64,000 nucleotides of DNA from Schauerella fraxinea (GCA_030849965.1 JAVDKL010000004.1:1-64000); one strand, 5' to 3'. Positions 39,849-50,371 are shown, counted from the stretch's first letter. Notes: generated by a model from the letters alone, not told the origin. Made by a program: numbers and translations.

Positions 39849-40844
39849 ATGAGACGACTTTGTCCGTCGCTCACCGATCTGCAGGCCTTCGAGGCTGCGG
39901 CGCGGCACGGCAGCTTCACGCATGCCGCCCGCGAGCTGCATGTCACGCAAGGTGCAGTGAGCAAGCAGGTCAAGCAGTTGGAGACGTTTTTGGGGGCGGC
40001 GCTGTTCTCGCGCATCCGGCAAGGGCTGGTGCTTACCGAAGCGGGCCGAAGCTACCTGAAGAAAATCGAGAAGGGTCTCGATCTGATCGAGGGCGCGAGT
40101 CTTGAAATCATGGCGCACAAAGGGCAGGGCGGTACGCTCAGCCTGACCAGCATGCCCACGTTCGGCGCCCGCTGGCTGATTCCGCGGCTTGCGGCGTTCA
40201 TGCGCGAGCGTCCCGATATCCGTGTCGAGTTCTTGCCGCACCGGCATGGCTACGATTTTTCGATACCCGAGCTCGACGGTGCCGTGCGCTTTGGCGACGG
40301 CGTCTGGCCGGGCAGTTGCGCCGATTATCTGGTGGGACGCGAAGTGGTCACGGTCTGCCATCCCGATCTCATCGGTACGCCCACGACCGATCCCATGCAA
40401 TTGTTGCGGTATCCGCTGTTGCATCACACAACCGCGCCCAATGCGTGGTCGGAATGGTTTGCGCAGGCCAATTGCGACACGCGCCGCGCCTGGGAGGGGT
40501 CGCGCTTCGACCAGTATTCCTTGTTGTCGGAAGCCGCGGCCGCCGGGTTTGGCGTAGCGCTCATCCCGCGCTGCCTGGTCGAAGAGGAGTTGCGCGAAGG
40601 CAAGCTCGTGATCGCGATCGATCTGTCGATCGAGGCGCGGCAGGGGTATTACTTGTGCTATCCGGAATACAAAGCCAACCTGCCGTCGTTGCAGGCGTTG
40701 CGTGCCTGGCTATTGCCCGCGCTCGCCTCGGGCGATGTGCCGGATAAGCATTGCGAGCCCGGCGAAGATGGCGAGGCCGGTAAAGCGGGCGTCAACCCCA
40801 TACCCAGCGGGGGCAAACCCGGCCGCGTGCGCGACCCGCATTAA
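39849..40844 (+). CDS. LysR-family regulator, GcvA-like
   Basis: 331 aa. The helix-turn-helix is FEAAARHGSFTHAARELHVTQGAVSKQVKQLE, followed by LysR effector domain segments (GTLSLTSMPTFGARWLIPRL, FSIPELDGAVRFGDG). The Gly/Pro-rich last 25 residues are an added tail. The ATG at 39849 puts the HTH at the standard place; an open frame continues upstream into the shared promoter region. It is divergent from the Bug receptor gene, a likely target. mnmA starts 12 bp later. Confidence 0.9.
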   Translation: MRRLCPSLTDLQAFEAAARHGSFTHAARELHVTQGAVSKQVKQLETFLGAALFSRIRQGLVLTEAGRSYLKKIEKGLDLIEGASLEIMAHKGQGGTLSLTSMPTFGARWLIPRLAAFMRERPDIRVEFLPHRHGYDFSIPELDGAVRFGDGVWPGSCADYLVGREVVTVCHPDLIGTPTTDPMQLLRYPLLHHTTAPNAWSEWFAQANCDTRRAWEGSRFDQYSLLSEAAAAGFGVALIPRCLVEEELREGKLVIAIDLSIEARQGYYLCYPEYKANLPSLQALRAWLLPALASGDVPDKHCEPGEDGEAGKAGVNPIPSGGKPGRVRDPH

Positions 40845-40856
40845 AATACCGCCATC

Positions 40857-41972
40857 ATGTCGCTTAACACTACCAAAAAAGGCCGCATCGTCGTCGGCAT
40901 GTCCGGCGGCGTCGACTCGTCCGTCACGGCTTGGCTGCTCAAGCAGCAAGGCTACGAGGTCATTGGCCTCTTCATGAAAAACTGGGAAGACGACGACGAT
41001 TCGGAATACTGCTCCACGCGCCAGGATCTGCTGGACGCGGCCAGCGTGGCCGACCTGATCGGGGTCGAACTCGAGGCGGTCAATTTTGCAGCCGAGTACA
41101 AGGATCGCGTGTTTGCCGAGTTCTTGCGCGAGTACGCCGCCGGGCGCACCCCTAATCCCGATGTGCTGTGCAACGCCGAGATCAAATTCAAGGCGTTTCT
41201 CGATCACGCCATGACCTTGGGTGCCGACCACATCGCCACGGGCCATTACGCGCGCGTGCGCCGGGTGGGCAACGACAGCGCCCCGCGCTATGAACTGCTC
41301 AAGGCCCTGGATGCGACCAAAGATCAAAGCTATTTCCTGCATCGCCTGAATCAAGCGCAGCTCTCGCGCACGCTATTTCCTTTGGGCGAGTTGCCAAAAA
41401 CCGAAGTGCGCCGCATCGCGCACGAGATCGGTTTGCCCAACGCGGCAAAGAAAGACTCGACCGGCATTTGTTTTATCGGGGAGCGCCCGTTTCGCGCATT
41501 TTTGAATCGATATTTGCCGACTGAGCCTGGCCGCATGATCACGCCCGAAGGGCGCAAATTGGGCACGCATCAAGGCCTGTCGTTTTACACCCTGGGTCAA
41601 CGCAAGGGGCTGGGTATCGGCGGCGTGAAGGGCAGTCAGCGCGATGACGGCACGGCCGACGCCTGGTACGTGGCCAAGAAAGATATCCCATCCAATACCT
41701 TGTACGTCGCGCAGGGCCACGATCATCCCTGGCTCTTGTCGCACCAGCTTCACGCACAGGATGCCAGTTGGATCGCCGGCGTGGCGCCGCATGAGGGCGC
41801 GCTGGCCGCCAAGACGCGCTATCGGCAGCACGACGCACCGTGTGCAATAGGCGAAGCCGACGGCGACCGCTTTGCATTGACCTTCACAGACGCCCAGTGG
41901 GCGGTCACGCCAGGTCAATCGGCGGTGGTGTATGACGATGAGGTATGCCTGGGCGGCGGCATCATCGCGTGA
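40857..41972 (+). CDS. mnmA: tRNA-specific 2-thiouridylase MnmA
   Basis: 371 aa. It adds sulfur to U34 of tRNA-Lys, -Glu and -Gln. The PP-loop [18 protein letters not shown] activates the tRNA with ATP; the catalytic cysteines lie in [12 protein letters not shown] and [13 protein letters not shown], and [14 protein letters not shown] is a family block. Its stop codon is inside the first unit of the 40-bp tandem array. Confidence 0.97.
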   Translation: MSLNTTKKGRIVVGMSGGVDSSVTAWLLKQQGYEVIGLFMKNWEDDDDSEYCSTRQDLLDAASVADLIGVELEAVNFAAEYKDRVFAEFLREYAAGRTPNPDVLCNAEIKFKAFLDHAMTLGADHIATGHYARVRRVGNDSAPRYELLKALDATKDQSYFLHRLNQAQLSRTLFPLGELPKTEVRRIAHEIGLPNAAKKDSTGICFIGERPFRAFLNRYLPTEPGRMITPEGRKLGTHQGLSFYTLGQRKGLGIGGVKGSQRDDGTADAWYVAKKDIPSNTLYVAQGHDHPWLLSHQLHAQDASWIAGVAPHEGALAAKTRYRQHDAPCAIGEADGDRFALTFTDAQWAVTPGQSAVVYDDEVCLGGGIIA

Positions 41973-42090
41973 TGCGGATGTGGTGTGCGGTCATGTCCGC
42001 ATCATCGCGTGATGCGGCCGTGGCGGGCGGTCAAGTCGGCATCATCGCGTGATGCGGATATGGTGGGCGGTCAAATCGGCATGATCGCAG
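41961..42090. repeat. 40-bp tandem repeat beginning at the mnmA stop codon
   Basis: ATCATCGCGTGATGCGG recurs at 41961, 42001 and 42041, exactly 40 bp apart, and a fourth, diverged start lies at 42081. The first unit contains the mnmA TGA codon, so the repeat copied the 3' end of the gene into the spacer. A small hairpin (GCCCGC/GCGGGC) lies at about 42123-42142. Confidence 0.9.
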
Positions 42091-42144
42091 CCGAGCTGCG
42101 TCGACACCGCCGGCCTTCAATAGCCCGCCCTTAATCGCGGGCGT

Positions 42145-42759
42145 TCAGGTGGCGGCGGGCGGGGTGGTGTCGATAAACGATTGACGCGTCGAGACCTTGT
42201 CGAACAGCCGGCCAAGGTTGTCGTGACCGGCACGCCAGTCCAGATCGGCGAAGCGGAAATCGAGGTAACCCAGCGCGCAGCCCACGGCCACGTCGCCCAG
42301 ACTGTAGTTCACGCCCATGCAGTACGCATGATTGCCCAAACTCAGATCCATCGCGTTCAGGCTGGCGTCGATCTTTCCGTACTGACGCGCAATCCATTCC
42401 GAGCTCTGCTGCGCAGTCGGCCGCTGCTTCTCTTTGACGATAGCCACGCACGCATCCAGCACGCCGTCGGCGATCGCTTCCCAGCACTTGACGGCAGCAC
42501 GGTCGCGGCCAGGTTGCGGAATGAGACGGGCAACCGGAGACAGCGTATCGAGATACTCGACGATTACGCGGGAGTCGAACAGGGCGCCGCCGTCATCCAT
42601 CAACAGGCAGGGAACTTTGCCGAGCGGGTTGTACGTCTGGATCTTGGTGTCGCTGGACCACACGTTCTCAAGTTCGAGTCGATAGTCGAGCTTTTTTTCA
42701 GCCATGACGATCCGTACTTTTCGTACATAGGGGCTAGTAAGAGAGCCGATCAGTTTCAT
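42145..42759 (-). CDS. Glutathione S-transferase family protein
   Basis: 204 aa. The thioredoxin-like N-terminal domain has MKLIGSLTSPYVRKVRIVMAEK with the Ser/Pro active-site region and GKVPCLLMDDGGALFDSRVIVEYLD for glutathione binding. The all-helical C-terminal domain has the capping-box region GVNYSLGDVAVGCALGYLDFRF. It resembles bacterial YibF-type GSTs. The role is likely detoxification or thiol repair. The ATG at 42759 is chosen by homology; no clear Shine-Dalgarno sequence precedes it. Confidence 0.9.
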   Translation of the reverse strand: MKLIGSLTSPYVRKVRIVMAEKKLDYRLELENVWSSDTKIQTYNPLGKVPCLLMDDGGALFDSRVIVEYLDTLSPVARLIPQPGRDRAAVKCWEAIADGVLDACVAIVKEKQRPTAQQSSEWIARQYGKIDASLNAMDLSLGNHAYCMGVNYSLGDVAVGCALGYLDFRFADLDWRAGHDNLGRLFDKVSTRQSFIDTTPPAAT

Positions 42760-42879
42760 GGAGTCTAAATCGTAGTCGGAAAGCATCGAAAGTATAGCAG
42801 TAGGATACGTGATTAAACTGTCCGTGAGCGATTGTTTACCCGCACCGTTGTGGCCTGTTCGCAGCAAATTCCCGCCTGA

Positions 42880-44304
<1,425 letters not shown>

Positions 44305-44322
44305 GCGGATTGCCGACCGAAG

Positions 44323-44354
44323 AATAAAAACGCGCCTGATGGCGCGTTTTTATT
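44323..44354 (+). terminator. Terminator of purB
   Basis: AATAAAAACGCGCC, a short loop and GGCGCGTTTTTATT form a symmetric hairpin with a T-run. Confidence 0.85.
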
Positions 44355-44443
44355 GGGCGGAATTCCTACAGGATTAATACATTGTGTTGATAAGGGTTTA
44401 TACGTATATATCCAATTTTTCAGGGAAACGTCAATAAATATCG

Positions 44444-44472
44444 TTGACAAGCTTTTTGTTACTCGCCATAGT
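44444..44472 (+). promoter_or_regulatory. Promoter and long 5' leader of the cold-shock gene
   Basis: TTGACA (44444-44449), a 17-bp spacer and CATAGT (44467-44472) form a good sigma-70 promoter. Transcription from about 44479 would leave a leader of roughly 130 nt, as in cspA genes whose leader RNA controls cold induction. Confidence 0.65.
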
Positions 44473-44607
44473 GTGCGCCAGGATTTTCAAGTGACGCGGT
44501 TATCGTTCAGTCTTGCACCTACCCGGTTCTAAGTTGTTCATTTTCCTCTCCTTGATGGTCTCGTTTGTCGAGTCAATAGGCTCATTTATATAAATCAAGG
44601 AATTGGT

Positions 44608-44811
44608 ATGGAAACCGGTATTGTTAAATGGTTCAACGCTGAAAAAGGTTTCGGCTTCATCGTCCCCGAGGGCGGTGGCAAGGACCTGTTCGCGCACTTT
44701 TCGGAAATCCAAGGCGACGGTTTCCGCAGTCTGGAAGAAAACCAGCGCGTTTCGTTCGTGACAGCGCAAGGTCAAAAAGGCCCGCAAGCCACGAAGATTC
44801 AAGTGCTGTAA
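44608..44811 (+). CDS. cspA: Cold-shock domain protein (CspA family)
   Basis: 67 aa, a single five-stranded OB fold. [18 protein letters not shown] contains RNP1 (KGFGFI) and [10 protein letters not shown] contains RNP2. It is a nucleic acid chaperone that melts RNA structure. The sequence upstream is AAATCAAGGAATTGGT, a good ribosome binding site, and a terminator follows directly. Confidence 0.96.
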   Translation: METGIVKWFNAEKGFGFIVPEGGGKDLFAHFSEIQGDGFRSLEENQRVSFVTAQGQKGPQATKIQVL

Positions 44812-44821
44812 TCGCATTTGC

Positions 44822-44849
44822 AAAAAAACCCGCCTAGGCGGGTTTTTTC
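44822..44849 (+). terminator. Terminator of the cold-shock gene
   Basis: AAAAAAACCCGCC-TA-GGCGGGTTTTTT is a compact symmetric hairpin with T-run, 11 bp after the stop codon. Confidence 0.88.
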
Positions 44850-44985
44850 ATGCGCTCCCTCGGGAGGCAGGGCGGCTAGGGCATTCGCGTTCTCAAGGCC
44901 CTGGCGCGTCAGTAGATTAGTGGGTTAGGGCTTCACCGCGCCTGCATCGATAGCGCCACGCAAGCGGCAATCGCGCAAACGGGTA

Positions 44986-45351
44986 TCAGAGCATCGCCAT
45001 CAGGGCTTGCTTGAGCGCGGGCGAAAATACCGGCACGGTATGCTGAATGCCGGAGCGATCGGTGCCTACCTTGAGCGTGACGTGAGCGTGGCCAAAGATT
45101 TCGGGCGCCACGCCAACTTCGCCATAACGGGCGATAAGGGTGTCCACTTCGCCTTGCATGGCTGCCAGTCGCACGTCTGCGTCTTCCACATCGATCCCAC
45201 CAGAGCGCACGATGCCGTCCACATTTGGCTTCAGAATGCGGTCGAGATCGTCAATGAAAAAGGCGAGTGCTTGCTTGCCATGGCATCCCGGACGCTGCCA
45301 GCCCCAAAGCGGGCCGGGGTCTCGATGCGTTACATTACGCGGTGCTGTCAT
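44986..45351 (-). CDS. Conserved-type hypothetical protein, 121 aa
   Basis: 121 aa from the ATG at 45351; a GTG at 45402 would add 17 residues. It has no signal peptide or membrane segment. It looks like a real soluble protein (HRDPGPLWGWQRPGCHG start, mixed alpha/beta pattern, VNVDGIVRSGG-like acidic middle), but I do not recognise the family. It is divergent from the small membrane protein gene at 45417. Confidence 0.55.
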   Translation of the reverse strand: MTAPRNVTHRDPGPLWGWQRPGCHGKQALAFFIDDLDRILKPNVDGIVRSGGIDVEDADVRLAAMQGEVDTLIARYGEVGVAPEIFGHAHVTLKVGTDRSGIQHTVPVFSPALKQALMAML

Positions 45352-45416
45352 GTGTGCGTTCCATACTTGATTGATTATGCCTGCGCTGCTTTTCGCTCGC
45401 ACTTCGGAAGACTTTA

Positions 45417-45593
45417 TTGAAATTACACTATCTTTGCATCGCTTGTGTGCTGATCGTCGGTAGCGCGCTCGCGCTGGGCGTTGCGATGTGGGGCGAACGT
45501 CCCATCAGCCACATCGTGATGGGCATCATCGGTATCACGGTGATATTTGCGTTGTCTTGCTTGGGACGTGACGTCCCTGAGCATTCCCGCTGA
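45417..45593 (+). CDS. Small two-helix membrane protein, 58 aa
   Basis: A 59-codon frame from TTG to TGA with GGAAG six bases before the start. The product has two hydrophobic segments, CIACVLIVGSALALGVAMW and HIVMGIIGITVIFALSC, joined by a short polar loop (GERPIS), and a charged C-terminus (GRDVPEHSR). This is the shape of a small inner-membrane hairpin protein. The function is unknown. The TTG start and small size would hide it from many gene finders. Confidence 0.6.
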   Translation: MKLHYLCIACVLIVGSALALGVAMWGERPISHIVMGIIGITVIFALSCLGRDVPEHSR

Positions 45594-45628
45594 TGGGCGC
45601 TTGGCCCCGCCACTGTCTGCCAGCCGAA

Positions 45629-45732
45629 CGATCAGCGTTCCCGGTAGGACGATCAGGGTCCCCGACCTAACGATCAGGGTCCCGGCCCAACCTTCAGGGG
45701 TTCCCAGTCGTACGATAGGGATGCGATCGTGC
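45629..45732. repeat. 21-bp tandem repeat array
   Basis: CGATCAGSGTYCCCG-type units start at 45629, 45650, 45671, a diverged one at 45692 and a partial one at 45713, each 21 bp apart. A rightward open frame across it would encode seven-residue repeats (RTIxVPx), but no ribosome binding site is visible and I regard it as non-coding. Confidence 0.8.
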
Positions 45733-45760
45733 CTGTGAACGGTGCCTCAGCGCGGCGCGT

Positions 45761-47962
45761 TCAAGCTGTGGCAATCCGCGGCGTTTCGGTTGCAGGCACC
45801 CGCGAGGCATCGAAAAACAGCGCGCGATCCAGATCCCTGGCCGGCAGCGGGCGGGCGAACAAATAGCCTTGGCCATAGTGGCACCCGCGGGCTTTCAATC
45901 CCGCAAGTTGCTGCTGGTCTTCAATGCCCTCAGCGACCACTTCCATGTTAAGGCTCAAACCCAGGCCGATAATCGATTCGACGATCGAAATGTCGTCAGC
46001 ACGTTGCACAAATGACTTGTCGACCTTGAGCCGATCGATCGGAAACCGCCGCAAGTGCGCGAGCGACGCATAACCGGTGCCGAAATCATCCAGTGCGATG
46101 CCGACGCCGGCGTTGTGCAGGCGCTGCACGGTGGCCTGGACCGCATCGGCTTCCGAGCCGATATAAACCCCCTCAGTCACCTCCAGCATCAATAGCGATG
46201 GTGAGAGATGGGCAAGCGCCAACATATTCAGAATGTCATCCGCCAAATTGCGATCCAGAAACTGGGCTGTCGCCAAGTTGACTGACATCCGGCCGAAGTT
46301 CAGTCCGGCGTCGAGCCAGTTTCGCATCTGTGTCATGGCCGCGCGCAAGGCAAAGCGGCCGAGTTGCGGTCCGATCACGGAATCATTCAAGGCCGCCATG
46401 AAAGACGCTGGCGCCATTACGCCAATAACCGGGTGCGCCCAACGCATCAATCCTTCGAAGCCGGCAAGCCGATGGGTGCGCAGATCGATAATGGGTTGAT
46501 AAAAGAGCTCGAATTCCTCACGATCCAAGGCATCGCGCACGTCGCGCAGCAGTTGCACGCGCGCTTCGATTTGCTCCAGCATCGGTGGCTCGAATCGCAT
46601 CGCCAGGCCGGTACCCTGCGCCTTGGCTTGGCTCATGGCGATGTCGGCGTTTTTCAGCAGTCCCTCGGCGGTCGAGGCATCATCGGGCGCCAAGGCCGCG
46701 CCGATACTCACAGTCATGGGGTAGGTGCTGCCCTCATACACGAGCGGCGCAGCCATCACAGCCTGCAATAGGTCGAGCTCGTTGGTCAGAACATCGTCGT
46801 CCGAGGACGCCGATGTCAAAATGGCAAATTCGTCGCCGCCCAGCCGTGCAACGGAATGCGCTGCGGGAAAAGCGGCTTTCAGCCGGCGGCCGATCTCTAC
46901 CAACATCCGGTCGCCCACATGATGGCCCAGCGTATCGTTGATATCTTTGAATTGATCGACATTGATCATCAGCATCACGACCCGCATGCCGTATTGCAGC
47001 CGGTCTTGCAACGAGAGCTTGAACGCCGCACGATTGGACAGGCCGGTAAGCGCGTCCGTAAAAGCCAACTCATGCAGTTTGCGCGTCGAATCGCGCTGCG
47101 CGGTAATGTCTTCGATCGCGCCCAGCACTCTGGTCGCCCGGCCATGTTCTACATCGGTGGCGGCCAATACGCGGATCCATCGGTGGCGGCCATCCGGGCG
47201 CACGATTTCGCGGATAGCGTCGTACTTCTGGTTCTTCTTCAGCAGCCGATCCGTGTCCAGCAGCGCGGCACGGCGCGAGTCTGCGGTGTAGAGGCTATTG
47301 AGCAGGGTGTCGCACGTCAGGCGCGCATGCTTGGACACGCCAAAAATTTCGCACACTTGATTGCTCAAAGTCAGGCGATCCAAGGCGATGTTGTATTCCC
47401 ACCCGCCGGCCTGAACCAATTGCGCAGTCTGTTCGAGCAGCGCCTCGCGGCGGTCGATCAAACGCAGCCGCTGCAAGCTTTGCAATTGCCGCGTGACAAT
47501 GCGCGCAAAGCGGGACAGCGCGATCCTATCGACCTCGTCGAACTGTCGGGGAGTATGACCAATCAGGCAAAACGCACCCACTGCGGTGCCGTCGTCCAAA
47601 ATCAGCGGCGCGCCAGCATAGAACTGGATGTGAGGTTCGCCGGTTACGAGGGGATTGTCAGCAAAGCGCGCATCGATGCGCGCATCGTTTATCACCAGCG
47701 TCTGGCGCTTGGCCACGGTGATATTGCAAAACGCGTGTTCACGTGGAATTTCGAAGGCGACCACGCCCGATGTCGAGTAGGCGTGCTGCACATCGCTGCG
47801 CAGCAATGTCACGCATGCGGTCGTGATACCAAAGTGGGCACTTGCCAAGTCGCACACATCCTCCAGCCCTGGATCGCCGGACGGCGACAAATCGAGGTCG
47901 AGCAGAAATTCCAACCTGGCGGTTTCGTCGTCGATTTGGGGAAACAGCTTGGCTCGGAGCAT
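45761..47962 (-). CDS. GAF-PAS-GGDEF-EAL cyclic di-GMP protein
   Basis: 733 aa. A GAF domain (about 25-170; FYAGAPLILDDGTAVGAFCLI), a PAS domain (about 175-290), a GGDEF domain with the intact motif RLGGDEF (375-379) and an EAL domain (about 485-725). The EAL signature reads EGLMRW at 503-508, Ala replaced by Gly but the catalytic Glu kept. DDFGTGYASLAHLRRFPIDRLKVDKSF and LEVTEG, with MSVNLATAQF, hold the other metal ligands. It may make or break cyclic di-GMP in response to a small ligand or redox signal. No membrane segment is seen, so it is probably cytosolic. Confidence 0.92.
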   Translation of the reverse strand: MLRAKLFPQIDDETARLEFLLDLDLSPSGDPGLEDVCDLASAHFGITTACVTLLRSDVQHAYSTSGVVAFEIPREHAFCNITVAKRQTLVINDARIDARFADNPLVTGEPHIQFYAGAPLILDDGTAVGAFCLIGHTPRQFDEVDRIALSRFARIVTRQLQSLQRLRLIDRREALLEQTAQLVQAGGWEYNIALDRLTLSNQVCEIFGVSKHARLTCDTLLNSLYTADSRRAALLDTDRLLKKNQKYDAIREIVRPDGRHRWIRVLAATDVEHGRATRVLGAIEDITAQRDSTRKLHELAFTDALTGLSNRAAFKLSLQDRLQYGMRVVMLMINVDQFKDINDTLGHHVGDRMLVEIGRRLKAAFPAAHSVARLGGDEFAILTSASSDDDVLTNELDLLQAVMAAPLVYEGSTYPMTVSIGAALAPDDASTAEGLLKNADIAMSQAKAQGTGLAMRFEPPMLEQIEARVQLLRDVRDALDREEFELFYQPIIDLRTHRLAGFEGLMRWAHPVIGVMAPASFMAALNDSVIGPQLGRFALRAAMTQMRNWLDAGLNFGRMSVNLATAQFLDRNLADDILNMLALAHLSPSLLMLEVTEGVYIGSEADAVQATVQRLHNAGVGIALDDFGTGYASLAHLRRFPIDRLKVDKSFVQRADDISIVESIIGLGLSLNMEVVAEGIEDQQQLAGLKARGCHYGQGYLFARPLPARDLDRALFFDASRVPATETPRIATA

Positions 47963-48371
47963 GAACGCGGGAAGGGTTATTCAATTCGACAGGGCGGTCG
48001 ATAAATGGCCGCCACCGAACGGACGAACTGGGCACCTTGCCGCAGAAAGCACGCTCGGTCGATATTAACGGCTCCAACTCGCAAGAAAATACGAAATTGC
48101 GAGAAATTGATGCAAGGGATGTAACCCCGTTTAATGACTAACATCGTCACCGTCCACGGGCAGGGCGGCCAATGGTCTAGCACTCATCCCCTCAAAATAG
48201 AGCGAGGCTTGGCGGAAATTCTTCGGTTTCGGCGATCTAGCTTTGTTGCATTGCAGCACATTATGCCGGTGCTGGCACTGCTATTGCTATAGGGCAGTCA
48301 AATTTGCACGGATATCGGCTACAGTTGCCCCGATTTCGCCGTTTTCATCCCGTTTTCCAGGTATCGACCCC
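47963..48371. other. Intergenic region between divergent genes
   Basis: This 0.4-kb space holds the promoters of the cyclic di-GMP gene (leftward) and the permease gene (rightward). No further gene, clear palindrome or terminator was recognised. Confidence 0.4.
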
Positions 48372-49439
48372 ATGCGACACGCATCGCTGCACTACAAAAC
48401 TTTCCTCTGGCTGCTCGTGATTGTGACGATTGCATTTGCCTGGGTGCTGCAGCCCTTTTTCGGCGCGGTATTTTGGGGCGCGTTGCTGGCCATCATTTTC
48501 TACCCGCTTCAGCGCCGTTTGCTTAAAGCCATGGGCGGTCAGCGCCGCACGCTGGCAGCGCTGGTGACGCTGCTTATCGTACTGCTCTTGGTGATCCTCC
48601 CCTTGACGGTGATCACGGGCGCTCTGGTGCAAGAAGGCGCATTGATCTTCCAGCAGATCAAGTCGGGTGAGCTCAACTTCGGTCAATATTTCGAGCGAAT
48701 CATGTCGGCGTTGCCTAGCGGCGTACATTCGCTGCTATCGCGCTTCGACATCAGCGACATGGCCAGCTTGCAAGACAAACTGTCGCAGGGCGCCGTGCAG
48801 GGTAGTCAATTCGTTGCCACGCAGGCGCTGAGCATCGGTCAAAACACATTCGAGTTCGTGATCAGCTTCGGCATCATGCTGTATTTGCTGTTCTTCCTGC
48901 TGCGCGACGGTCCGGAATTGGCTCGCCGCATCCGCATCAGCATTCCGTTGAGCGATGAGCACAAACATCACCTGCTGTCCAAGTTCACCACGGTCGCCCG
49001 TGCGACGGTGAAGGGCAACGTTGTTGTGGCTTTGACGCAGGGCATCCTCGGCGGGATCGCGTTTTGGGTGCTCGGCATCCAGGGCGCATTGCTGTGGGGC
49101 GCCTTGATGGCTTTCCTCTCGCTGCTGCCGGCGATCGGCGCAGGTTTGATATGGGCCCCGGTGGCGATCTACTACCTGGTTTCCGGCAACATTCTCGAAG
49201 GCTTGGGGCTCATTGCCTACGGCGTTGTTGTGATCGGCCTGGTCGACAACATCCTGCGTCCTATCCTGGTGGGCAAGGATACGAAGATGCCCGACTATGT
49301 GGTCCTGATTTCTACGCTGGGCGGCATGGGCATTTTCGGCATCAGCGGCTTCGTGATCGGTCCGGTCATTGCAGCAATGTTCATGGCGACTTGGGATCTA
49401 TTTACATCGATTCGTGAACCGGAGCGTGCAGAGCGTTAA
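48372..49439 (+). CDS. AI-2E/PerM-family permease
   Basis: 355 aa. This multi-pass membrane protein has eight hydrophobic segments and the characteristic central soluble stretch (about 110-190). GAVFWGALLAIIFYPLQRRL, FFLLRDGPELARRI, ALLWGALMAFLSLLPAIGAGLIWAP and DNILRPILVGKDTKMPDYVVLISTLGGMG are family blocks. Members export AI-2, act as sodium/proton antiporters, or have unknown roles. The ATG at 48372 starts just before the first helix. The initiator tRNA gene follows 27 bp after the stop. Confidence 0.88.
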   Translation: MRHASLHYKTFLWLLVIVTIAFAWVLQPFFGAVFWGALLAIIFYPLQRRLLKAMGGQRRTLAALVTLLIVLLLVILPLTVITGALVQEGALIFQQIKSGELNFGQYFERIMSALPSGVHSLLSRFDISDMASLQDKLSQGAVQGSQFVATQALSIGQNTFEFVISFGIMLYLLFFLLRDGPELARRIRISIPLSDEHKHHLLSKFTTVARATVKGNVVVALTQGILGGIAFWVLGIQGALLWGALMAFLSLLPAIGAGLIWAPVAIYYLVSGNILEGLGLIAYGVVVIGLVDNILRPILVGKDTKMPDYVVLISTLGGMGIFGISGFVIGPVIAAMFMATWDLFTSIREPERAER

Positions 49440-49466
49440 GTTCTGTGCTATAGTTCTTTTCTCAGA

Positions 49467-49543
<77 letters not shown>

Positions 49544-49551
49544 AATTTCAG

Positions 49552-49578
49552 AAAGGCTCGCGCAAGCGGGCCTTTTTG
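49552..49578 (+). terminator. Terminator of the initiator tRNA
   Basis: AAAGGCTCGCGCAAGCGGGCCTTTTT forms a hairpin with a small internal mismatch and a T-run directly after the tRNA. Confidence 0.8.
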
Positions 49579-49738
49579 TCGTCCGCTCGCTGTTCTTCGC
49601 CTGATGGGTGCGTACCGGACAGCGCTACTGGATGGTGCTATTGGCCATAGCCGATCTGGTACCCAAATGTTGCTCTGATTCGGCAAATTCGGCAAAACAG
49701 TGACAAGGCCAACGAACTGTTGCATGGCAAGCTCGGCA

Positions 49739-49752
49739 GGCATGGCCGCTGC
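49739..49752 (+). promoter_or_regulatory. Sigma-54-like promoter of the 49.8-kb secreted protein
   Basis: GGCATGGCCGCTGC has GG and GC 12 bp apart and matches GGCACG-N4-TTGC with two changes. The distance to the start codon (39 bp) equals that of the stronger site before its paralogue at 61.1 kb (41 bp). Confidence 0.45.
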
Positions 49753-49790
49753 GATTTCCAATCCATCTGACCAACACTTAGGAGATCGCC

Positions 49791-50087
49791 TTGAAAACAC
49801 GTCAATTTATCTGCGCCGCCATTGTCGGTTCGCTGTTGTCCACCGGTGCTGTGATGGCTCAGCCGCGCATGAAGGGCGACGTTACGTCGTCGCCCTCGAA
49901 CACGCCTAACGACACCACGGCAACGCCGCCGAATGTTGCCGTGCCAGCGGATCGCCTGCCGCCGGCCCCCAATCATCGCAACGTGCGTGAACATGACCGT
50001 ATGTCGCACGCCGACCGCAACTATGATCGTCCGGGCGTCAACATCGGCGAGCCGGGCAGCCGCTACCCGAACAGCGGCGCACAATAA
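49791..50087 (+). CDS. Small secreted Pro/Thr-rich protein, TPND motif
   Basis: 98 aa, TTG start preceded by TTAGGAGATCGCC. A clear signal peptide (MKTRQFICAAIVGSLLSTGAVMA) is cleaved before QPRM. The mature 75 residues are polar and Pro/Asn/Asp-rich, likely disordered. The segment SPSNTPNDTTATPPNVAVP is shared with the protein at 61115-61426 (SPSTTPNDSGATPPNTAVP). No known family. Probably periplasmic or exported. Confidence 0.75.
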   Translation: MKTRQFICAAIVGSLLSTGAVMAQPRMKGDVTSSPSNTPNDTTATPPNVAVPADRLPPAPNHRNVREHDRMSHADRNYDRPGVNIGEPGSRYPNSGAQ

Positions 50088-50371
50088 GCGCAGCTGGTTG
50101 ATTTGTTCGAACGCCGCGAATGATCGCGGCGTTTTCATTTGGACGATCCTCATCTCCCGCGAACCGCGCGCGATGGCTTAGAAAGCGGTCGCTTTGATAA
50201 CGGCAGCTGCGCTAAGCAATAGCCCATCGGAATGCGACGTCCACATGCGCCGAATTGCAGGACGAGGTTCCAAGCCTCATAATCTATGTCATACCCGGTA
50301 TAACCTGTAGCACATTGCATTCTTAGCTTGCCGTCGTGTTGCTGGTGGGGGCGTCATTAGCGGTATTGCGC

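Noticed and set aside
40960-41200. Several long minus-strand frames inside mnmA, glcD, pepN and other GC-rich genes
   Set aside because: They are the usual open shadows of high-GC genes; none has a domain or a ribosome binding site.
44500-44823. Leftward frame antisense to the cold-shock gene
   Set aside because: It mirrors the coding frame of the cold-shock gene and its leader and has no independent support.
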